A DNA stretch of 64,000 bases, taken from the NCBI GenBank assembly GCA_001599295.1, contig BCGN01000005.1, positions 1,421,631 to 1,485,630 on the forward strand. Direction: 5' to 3'. This stretch comes from Sporopachydermia quercuum. Taxonomy: Eukaryota; Ascomycota; Sporopachydermiomycetes; Sporopachydermiales; Sporopachydermiaceae. The position numbers were made by a program, and so were the translations under genes. Below are positions 56,093 through 64,000 of this stretch, in pieces. Within the stretch, counting starts at the first letter, position 1, and each line of letters opens with the position of its first letter. Under the pieces are notes generated by a model that worked only from the letters and a program-made list of their open reading frames with translations, searched no databases and had not been told where the DNA came from.

Positions 56093-56741
56093 AGTATGTG
56101 CATTCGTTCTGGGAATACTAACCATGTTGGAAAGGTTTACTGTTGGATTGGAAGTTATGGGATCTGGTGTTTATTTGGCTGTTAAATAACGAAGCTAAAC
56201 TAAGCTGAGCAGATCTCAGAGGATATGTTGTCGGTTGTAAAAGAACCAAACTTCGACAGATGTTCAAGAGTGAATCGAAAGAATGTTTCAGTGAGATAGG
56301 GTGTAATACTGAAGGCGCAATAGTGAGAGTCAAGATACTCCAATAGTCCAATAATCCAATATTGATAGTGAATTTTGAAATACTTCTGGATTTGAATCTA
56401 ACATTCATTTAGTGAAATACTTGGCTGCTTACCTTTTACTCACCGCTGGTGGTAATGCTACTCCTTCTGCCGCTGATGTCAAGGCTGTCCTTGAATCTGT
56501 CGGAATTGAAGTTGAGGAAGAAAAGTTGAACCTTTTGTTGTCTGAATTGGAAGGAAAGTCCATTGAAGAATTGATCCAAGAAGGTTCCACCAAGTTGGCC
56601 TCCGTTCCTACCGGTGGTGCTGCTGTCTCTAGTGGTTCTGCTGTCGCTGCTGGTGGTGCTGAAGAAGCCGCTGCTGAAGAAGAAAAGGAAGAAGAAAAGG
56701 AAGAATCCGATGACGATATGGGATTCGGTCTTTTTGACTAA
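56093..56741 (+). CDS. RPP2: 60S acidic ribosomal protein P2, start codon split by an intron
   Basis: 109-residue stalk protein P2 ([20 protein letters not shown] start; acidic [13 protein letters not shown] end). The unspliced frame begins at a GTG (56412) with no upstream ATG. A GTATGT donor at 56094 follows CAAAA, and a TCTAAC branch plus TTTAG acceptor ends at 56412. Splicing joins the final A (56093) to TG (56413-56414), creating the ATG in a strong AAAATG context. The intron is 319 nt. Sequence and length match P2 rather than P1. In the ribosome P2 pairs with P1 to recruit translation factors. Confidence 0.95.
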
Positions 56742-58999
56742 GCGGGTTAAATTACTTTTTTACAACTCAAGTAATATACATTTCTCCACAATTAGAAAAT
56801 TCCTTTTATGAACTTATTGATGTAGGGTCAAGTGACGTGTTGTAGTTGTAATATATTGGATTGTGTTGATGTAGGATTTGACGACATGTTGTAGTAGTTA
56901 ATGGACTTTGACGAAATATCATTAGAATTATCTAAATTTAAATTATTTGTACATTGGGAGGAATGGTAGTTTAAAATCGTCCTGTTGGAGTACGAAACTT
57001 AATAGAAAATGAGCTATGCAATCACTTCGTGCTAGCATTTCTCTTATATGTACTATATTAATAGTGATTTTTCATGTATATGACAATTGGGTTTCCTTCG
57101 CAGTAGATAACCTGCGCAAAGTAATCTTACAACCGCTCTTATATTGCAAAAATCAGTTATTCATCGACCTATATTATATGTTACATTGAAACTGTTGCTG
57201 TCACAAGTAGTACTTGTCATTCGTTACTATAAGGACTACGACTAGCCAAATATTACTTTGAGCCAACTTCTTTACAGAATAGTTAAGTCTTTAAGAGCAC
57301 TTTAAGCACACATATATAAATTCCATAGATGTTTCTCTTTCTTATTATTATATCGTGCTTTTTATGAAAAGCTTCTGTTCGTTAACAAATTGGTTTACCT
57401 TCTAGCAGGTAAGATCATTCAAGAGAGATGTATTACTATTATCATGAACTGTCAAGCTAAACCTTATTGAACTATTTTCAGATATCGTAAAAGANCTACT
57501 CATCTAGAATGAATCTATTTTTTGAATCTGCGTATGAAAGGGAAAATCTTGCAAATCAAAATATGGGCATGAATGTCAGTAATTACTATTAGTAGAAGGA
57601 TTTCCGTACCTTTACTTTAGAAGCATATGCTACTGAAAAATTAACATGAACAAAGATTTGGAGCGAGTATACAATACATATATATACTGCCGTTTACCAG
57701 GCTTTGAAGGATTCCAGAAATTTGAAGGTATATAAAATTCCTATTAAAATATTATCAATTACTTAATATTTCTATGAGACTCATATTCTTTACCTACTTA
57801 TTAGCTTCTGCTTGAAAGATAATAGATATCTAAGAGATAAGATATCTGTGTTAGAATGATACTACTATTACGGTGATTGATTAACTTTCAGATTAATCAT
57901 AGCTTCTTCCACATCTTTGTTTAACTAGGTAGACTTATTCAAGCAACCTTACATAATATATATCCCAAATTTTCTCAGCTAGGCAGACAAATGATAAAAG
58001 ACAAAAGACAAGAAAGAAAAGCTCTTGCTAAAATAAAGGTATAATATAAAAATACTTTGNATGTTAAAATTAATTGTTGATTAGGTGAACACAAATCAAG
58101 AATAAATTATTTAATGATTACTGTAACAATAAATACAATAATCAAATTATAACAACTCTTCAGCATAAGAACACGATCGGCTCATTATATTGATAGTCTC
58201 ACCATACAATCATATCTTTTGCTATATCTTCGAAATCTGTAGATTTATATGCGAATAGCAGTATTGTGATAGCAATTAAATTTTAGTGTATAATTTCAAA
58301 ATGTCTTTGGTTATTCAGCTATAATGACAGTTACTCATGAGAATTGGATGATCTATTATCATTGCGTGAAACACGAAAGCGACAAGTTCTCCAAAGCGCC
58401 AATATGAAACGTTGATTATTATTTTGCTACAATCTGTGGACAAATTGGTCTGACGCTTTAACTATTGATCAACGGAACACTTGCTTATCAGTTAATCGCC
58501 TAAACACAGATCTCAACAGTCAATTAACCAGGAANATTGATGAATGCTTAGACTTCAATCCTCAATAACATGTAATTTGGAACAAGATAACTACTATACT
58601 GAATCTAGAATATTGTATTGAATTAATAAAAAAGTCCTGTCAGCGTACCCATTGGACTGTTTCCACCAGTTTCAAATGGTAATATAGTTGCTAACACAAT
58701 CCCTACATAAGCTGATAGTCTTATATCTGTGGCGATCGTAATTATAGCATCTTAACTCGAACGTTGTCTATGAGCTCTACTTACTAGTCGCAAATTATAA
58801 TACTTACTAGCTTGTCTTCAAATCAACTACTATGCAATCATTTTAATTTATCACAGAATCAATCTGTATTAAGAAATCTATCAAACAATAAGAAGCCACA
58901 AAGAAGCGCTATACGAATATAAATCAAATATCGACAATCGAAATAAAAATAGAATACGAATCAGAAATACTTTTCTTTTTAACATTTGTCCCTATTCTC
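56742..58999. other. Gene-poor AT-rich region downstream of P2 and the amine oxidase
   Basis: About 2.3 kb. Only short segments look protein-like (near 57645-57725 and 57985-58040), and their flanking GT/AG sites lack the CTAAC branch seen elsewhere, so I do not call a gene. Ns occur at 57495, 58060 and 58535. Confidence 0.45.
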
Positions 59000-61366
59000 T
59001 TAACCTTGAAAGTNAGCCTTTTTGGAGATAGCTTCAATATTAAAATGGGAAACGTCGAACACTGGGGAAACCAAGTCATAGAGACAGCTTTCTGGCTCGT
59101 TACCATAGAATTCCCAGGTTTCTTCGTCAACATTCAATAGGATCTGTTGATCAGTGTCTCTTGATTGCTCAGTATCGAAATAGTTGTATGGAGTAAAGAT
59201 AATTGATGATTGAGCGATGTTGTAAATAGTATTGGGGATATCATTGGCAGAAGGAACATGATGAAGACCCAAGTTGAACCATGTGACAACGTCTTCCCCT
59301 TCAAGAGACTCACCGTTAAGGAAATCACTAAATTGAACATGAGGTTCTAATCTATCATTAGCGGTAATGAGAGAGGAAGATGTCCATTCAGTATCCTTTT
59401 GTTTGGTGAAGAAGACATTATGGCCAGCCCAATTAACGTTATTGGGAACCACAGTCGATGTATTGAGAAGTCTGGAGACTGGTGATGCACCAGGAACAAT
59501 TCTGTAAGATCTGGGGTTGTCATAAGAGTTATTGCTTGAAGCTGACTCGATCAACAAAATACCAGCTCCGTTGGCTGGCCAATCAATTACAGCATCATCC
59601 TCAGTCTTAATAACGTTTCTTTCAATGTTTTTAGTAGTATAAGTGAAGTTAGGTCTCCATGGATATTCAACCTCAACTTGCTTCATGGCATAATCAACTA
59701 CATTATTATCTTTTCCAGCAATATCAAAATCGGCCTTGAAGTTGACAACATGATCATGGAAAGATCCTGAGAGGGTGTCGTGCAATTTGAATCCATATGG
59801 AGATCCTGTCTTAGGATTCCAGAAAGCACTCTGGATATAACCAGCAGCGCGAACTGATACTTCGAATGTTCCATCAAGGAAGAATTTATACAAGAAGTTA
59901 TAATCATAATTACCAATAGTGTTTATTGTTCTAATGTTGAATGTTGGATTCTTGCTAGTAGAAACATATTCAGAAGCAGTATGTCTAACGAGAGGATAAT
60001 CTTCAATAAATTCAAAGGCGCAGAATGTATCGTTCATACTGGTGATGGTGTCTCCACTATGGAAAACACTAGCAAAAGTTTCTGAACTAGCAGGGCAATC
60101 ATAACCTTTAACTAAGGCAAAAGAATTAGAGCCGAAATGATAAGCTCTATCGAAATAGCAAACATTTGATTGGAATGGATCATCACCAGAGTATTCAGCA
60201 ATAGCTTCTTGTAATCCGATCTCATACAAGATTCTTTCTCCTTTGAATTTGACATCCCATAGGGCTAAACCGAGATCAGCACTGTATGAAACATAAAAGG
60301 ACCAATCCATCCATTGGAAGTACTTTTCTTCTTCATCAAAAGACCATCTTCTTCCTGCAGGTTCAATGATTTCTGGAGCAATACGATTATCTAAATCTCT
60401 TGATGGTTCATCATTTCTTCCCATAAATGACCATTCAGTAGACTTAGCGTTCAAAGCAGGTAAGTCAAGCTCACCAGCCAAATAAGCATTATAGAGGGCA
60501 TCCAAGGTAGAATAAACTCTATTATCATAGTACCATTCAACAATATTCCACTTTTCAGCATCTGCACCAGTAAGGTCAATCTTAAAGTATAAACCAGCGA
60601 ACAAAAGATCTTCAGCAGCGAATTCATTTTCCCCTAAACAGCCACCAAATCCAATTCTAGTTTTGCTCTCAGCAAGATACTGAACAGGATCAGCAATCCA
60701 ACAAGAACCATTGGTACCATAAACTAGACCGTTTGTTAAGTTAGCAAAGACTTCAGCAAATTTCTCATCATCCAAGAGCTCGTCTAATCTTGTATACAAG
60801 ATATTTCCAGCTACATTGTCTGCTGCAAAAGCTGCTGCTTCCACTGAACTAGTTCTTGATTTAGTGAATCCTTGACTGGTTTCTTCGACAGTTGTTTTAT
60901 TGGATAAGGGTAATGGACCCACTTTATACGTAACATAGTAAGGATCTTTTCCTTCAGAAACGTCACCAATGTGAACATATGCTCTACCGTACCTTTCTGG
61001 TTCAGTTCCATTCCCATCAATATAAGCAAGAGCATCAGTCTTATTAGGTTTGATACCTTCAACATACCATAGGTAGTTAGCTGTGAAGTCAGTGGCATCT
61101 TCCATTGGAGTCAGATTAATTGTCTTGTTCAAGATAGTAGCAACATCTTGAAACTCTTCGATTGTGAGTTCTGCCCAGATGTTCTTTTTGGGAGCCTCAA
61201 CGAGCAAGTTTTGACCGGGTTGACAAGTAGCATTGTACTCTCTTGCTTGCAAGTTAGCTGGTCTCATTCTTTCAGTTGGACTTTTTCTCATAAGACGAGG
61301 TGGGATACTCAATCCTAAAGCTGATGCTGCTGAAGCAGCAACTAATGCTAATGTTGAGATTTTCAT
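59000..61366 (-). CDS. Secreted copper amine oxidase, lysyl-oxidase-like (PPLO type)
   Basis: 788 residues with an N-terminal signal peptide (about 1-20, ending near ASALG) and many N-glycosylation sequons, so secreted or cell-wall-bound. Copper amine oxidases oxidise primary amines to aldehydes with H2O2 and ammonia, using a topaquinone made from tyrosine. The TPQ precursor is Tyr487 in TIGNYDYNF, the probable catalytic base is Asp406 in YFDRAYHFG, and HDHVVNFKADFDIAG near 545 carries the copper-ligand HxH motif. The length and these positions closely match the Komagataella pastoris lysyl oxidase (787 residues). It probably feeds on amines as a nitrogen source. One N lies in the third codon from the end. 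Intronless, with large gene-free flanks. Confidence 0.94.
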   Translation of the reverse strand: MKISTLALVAASAASALGLSIPPRLMRKSPTERMRPANLQAREYNATCQPGQNLLVEAPKKNIWAELTIEEFQDVATILNKTINLTPMEDATDFTANYLWYVEGIKPNKTDALAYIDGNGTEPERYGRAYVHIGDVSEGKDPYYVTYKVGPLPLSNKTTVEETSQGFTKSRTSSVEAAAFAADNVAGNILYTRLDELLDDEKFAEVFANLTNGLVYGTNGSCWIADPVQYLAESKTRIGFGGCLGENEFAAEDLLFAGLYFKIDLTGADAEKWNIVEWYYDNRVYSTLDALYNAYLAGELDLPALNAKSTEWSFMGRNDEPSRDLDNRIAPEIIEPAGRRWSFDEEEKYFQWMDWSFYVSYSADLGLALWDVKFKGERILYEIGLQEAIAEYSGDDPFQSNVCYFDRAYHFGSNSFALVKGYDCPASSETFASVFHSGDTITSMNDTFCAFEFIEDYPLVRHTASEYVSTSKNPTFNIRTINTIGNYDYNFLYKFFLDGTFEVSVRAAGYIQSAFWNPKTGSPYGFKLHDTLSGSFHDHVVNFKADFDIAGKDNNVVDYAMKQVEVEYPWRPNFTYTTKNIERNVIKTEDDAVIDWPANGAGILLIESASSNNSYDNPRSYRIVPGASPVSRLLNTSTVVPNNVNWAGHNVFFTKQKDTEWTSSSLITANDRLEPHVQFSDFLNGESLEGEDVVTWFNLGLHHVPSANDIPNTIYNIAQSSIIFTPYNYFDTEQSRDTDQQILLNVDEETWEFYGNEPESCLYDLVSPVFDVSHFNIEAISKKAXFQG

Positions 61367-64000
61367 TTTTATTTCCTGGTCAATGGAAATGAAAGAGTTT
61401 TAGAGATAGTCTATACTAATGAATACTACAGATCTTGACCTGGGTTGCCAATGATTTTCAAAAGGAAGCGAATGGAAGAGCTACCAGGGATATTATATCT
61501 AAAACAGTTAAATATATGTGAATTCGAGGTCTATATATACCTGAAAATTCGAAACGAGGACGAATCTTTGAGATAAGCTATGTATCCGAACCAATTAAAT
61601 GATTCGATAACGTTCTAAACTGTAGTTTTGACTGTTTGACATTTGTAGCATGAGAACTATCGAGCTTTGAAAACTGATAAGAATTATAAAGTGGAATAAG
61701 CTTCGAAGCAAGACTATTAAAGTTCCGAGATAGGAATAACTGAAAAATCTTACGGCTAACGTTTAGAATGTTAATATGAACAATACTTGTTTATGAAGAA
61801 TGTGCTTGTGCGTAATGATAAGATCTGAGAAACCAATCAGATCCTAATTTGATGAACTATTGAAAGTGAATAAATAAGAATAAGATTACCGTTCGGAGAT
61901 AATAAGCATTGTCTTCGAAAGCTTAGATATTAACTCTAATGGTGGTAGTAATCTGCTTCGGTTTATTTTATATCAACTTTTAGAATATCTGTATCAAACC
62001 TACTTTATAATCACAATTAATTTGGGGATTTTATAACCATTAATTATCCGTAGACAGTATGACCAGTACAGATTGTAGTGTCTTTAAAGCGGGATCTTTG
62101 AATTGGAGGAAAATCTTATTTTTGAGTTATAGGGCCCTCCCTTTTCAAATAATTGTCANAACATTAACTTCATTCGGATAACGTTTAAAACTAAAGTTTA
62201 CAAGTTTTCCCTACATTTGAATGCATTCAACTGCTTCATTACCAAAGGTCTTGAATAAGATAGTTGAGCCGACGCTGATGTATTATTCATCAGGGATAGC
62301 CTGAACCCTGGTTTCACTATCAAGAAAGTAGGTAGTTATAGCTAATTAAGTTCTGAACCCTAATAATAAAGGCTATTATTCCTTATTCCGTTATCAAATT
62401 CCGCTCTGTCCAGTCTATTTAGGTTAATTAATTGATAGATTACTTTATGAAGGATGATGTATCAATTGAAAGAAATGATTGATAAAACTAACGGTATCCT
62501 AACTTTTAATCGCTGCAAAGAAAACTGATTAATATTGCAGAATGTTGATAATGAATATGGAACTCAATCACAATTCTGGGGCAGAGGAAAATTTCATTAC
62601 GACAAAAGACAATAGATAGTTGGTACTTAGACCCTATAATTATGATTAGGATCTCTTTAATCGATAATCTTGAAGAACTTGAAATAATAGTTACTCACAG
62701 CTCAAAAATTTCCCTTTTGGGCATTATCATGTTGATAACGGTTATGCCTAAAGCGAGTATAAGTTTTAAAGAGAGGATATAAATATAGTTTTATGGGTGG
62801 NTTTAGTATATTACAAAACATCTCAACAGCGTCTTAGGAATTGTAAAGACTTAATAAACTGATAAATGTGAAGATATAGCGCAACTTATCAAAAGATGAT
62901 TCGTTTTCCCCTAGTTTCAAATTTTGATGCAAAAAGACGTGAAGGAGTCTTAGCTACGACGTGAGAGCTATCCAATAGGGTAGAAACTCAAATATGAGAA
63001 GCTTACATGACATTAACGTTACCTAGAAGGGACACAAGGGAGTGCTAAATAGCTAATCAGTTACTATGTAGGTTTGTTCAAGCATACAGCATTGGTTATA
63101 AAGTTGGAAGGTTAATTGAGTTCAGGACTGTGCATTAAANGCAGATGGAGAATTGAACCAGGTAGTATTAGAGGTTAAATTGCGGATTCCGCAGTGGTAG
63201 TTCTGAATGCTTTCTTTTCATGAAGTAACAACTCCGACAAGATGATAATTTATTAATGAAATCTTCGAAATAACGACTATAACTAGAATATAGATTGAGT
63301 TTTGATAATAATGATAAGGCTAATAGACGAACTACGTTGTTAAAAAATTGCGATATTCAAACTGGTATCTGCTGCTTCCTCGACTGAAACCAGCAGCTCC
63401 TGGATCTCAATTGAAGCCTATACACTATTTCCATAGTGAGAAACCATAATCAAGTAGGTTTCTGGTTCTTCGACCAAATGAGTAACTGGGTGGACTTCAA
63501 TTGAAACTATATAGATAAGTTAAATTATATGCCGTATATGTCATAATACTGTAATATTTACAATTTGTATAAGGAACAAAAGTTTATCATATTAATAATA
63601 TATATTTATCGAATATAGAAGCCAAAGTAAAGGAGGTGGTACGAAAACGGTAATACCAAATACTATGAAAGTGGAGATAATAGGCTGAACCGTGGGACTT
63701 TGAGAGTACTATAACTGAAAAAGAATAAGGTAATAATGAATATTGATAGATTAGTAAAAGCATATNCAGGCCAAAAAGATGCGACTGGTAAAAACAGAAA
63801 ACAGTCAGATGGACGAGGGAAAGCAAGGGAAATATCTCGAGGTTAAAGTTGGAGAATGGATTCAAAGAAATTTGTAGATGTGGCTATTTGAAGTAGGTAA
63901 ATAGAAAAAAGAAAGTGAATGAGATAGAGGTAAAGGAGGAACATTCTTGATTGAACAGAAGAACTTAAGAGGCCTAAGGAGGCTAAGCCGTCAAGCTATT
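61367..64000. other. Gene-free region upstream of the amine oxidase
   Basis: About 2.6 kb to the window end. No gene, tRNA or repeat family is recognised. It should contain the amine oxidase promoter; nothing specific stands out. Confidence 0.45.

Noticed and set aside
57500-58108. Possible small intron-rich gene on the plus strand (segments reading MNKDLERVYNTY and RQERKALAKIK)
   Set aside because: The flanking GTATAT/GTATAA donors and AG acceptors lack a CTAAC or CTAAT branch point, unlike nearly all other introns here, and the exons do not join into one frame from a start codon.
1-64000. Mobile elements, CRISPR arrays, bacterial-type operons or a novel defence system
   Set aside because: No transposase, reverse transcriptase, LTR pairs, direct-repeat arrays or bacterial-type gene strings were seen on either strand.

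Overview
This is a nuclear chromosome segment from an ascomycete budding yeast (Saccharomycotina) with an AT-rich genome. The gene set includes YRA1, MRPL39, APT1, UNG1, ORT1, ANT1/PMP47, ROG1, DOT1, SPT5, OST3/6, ACH1 and MED13/SSN2. Genes sit close together on both strands, and introns have a near-consensus yeast branch point (mostly [T/C/A]CTAAC) 10-25 bases before the acceptor. CTG falls at conserved leucine positions (for example in the ADLRGL stretch of ACH1), so the standard code fits and the CUG-Ser clade does not. At least 18 introns were reconstructed in eight genes. With the retention of the queuine-salvage gene QNG1, a PPIL3-type cyclophilin and a fission-yeast-like SPT5 C-terminal repeat, this points to an early-branching, relatively intron-rich lineage rather than a Saccharomyces relative. 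That placement is inference. Isolated N bases are scattered through the window and there is one short N run (41285-41292), so single-base frame breaks may be assembly errors.

Layout: 1-3.9 kb is gene-free, followed by a WOPR regulator (Gti1/Pac2 type) and QNG1. A 3.4-kb gene-free stretch with stress-element-like sites precedes ACH1. Then come a short coiled-coil protein (14 kb), a THI74/YML018C-like transporter and OST3/6 (15-18 kb), a coiled-coil/disordered nuclear-type protein, an unrecognised 526-residue protein, DOT1 with a disturbed frame, APT1, and spliced UNG1 (18-28 kb). MED13 fills 28.8-34.9 kb with a previously hidden 15-codon first exon. ROG1, a five-exon PPIL3 cyclophilin, a three-exon MRPL39, SPT5 and five-exon YRA1 occupy 36-49 kb. 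A four-exon 98-residue membrane protein and a doubtful small gene follow at 49-51 kb. Two carriers (ANT1/PMP47, ORT1) and a divergent ribosomal-protein pair (RPS15 and acidic P2) lie at 51.6-56.7 kb. A secreted copper amine oxidase (59.0-61.4 kb) sits between two gene-poor stretches.

The genes are mostly conserved housekeeping functions: transcription (MED13, SPT5, DOT1), mRNA export (YRA1), translation (RPS15, P2, MRPL39), DNA repair (UNG1), nucleobase and nucleotide metabolism (APT1, ANT1, QNG1), arginine synthesis (ORT1) and acetate metabolism (ACH1). I see no mobile elements, CRISPR, tRNA or rRNA genes, and no evidence of a wholly new system. The interest lies in gene structure: a P2 start codon created by splicing, a 7-nt coding first exon in MRPL39, a 1.6-kb YRA1 intron with an early in-frame stop, and the retained queuine pathway gene.
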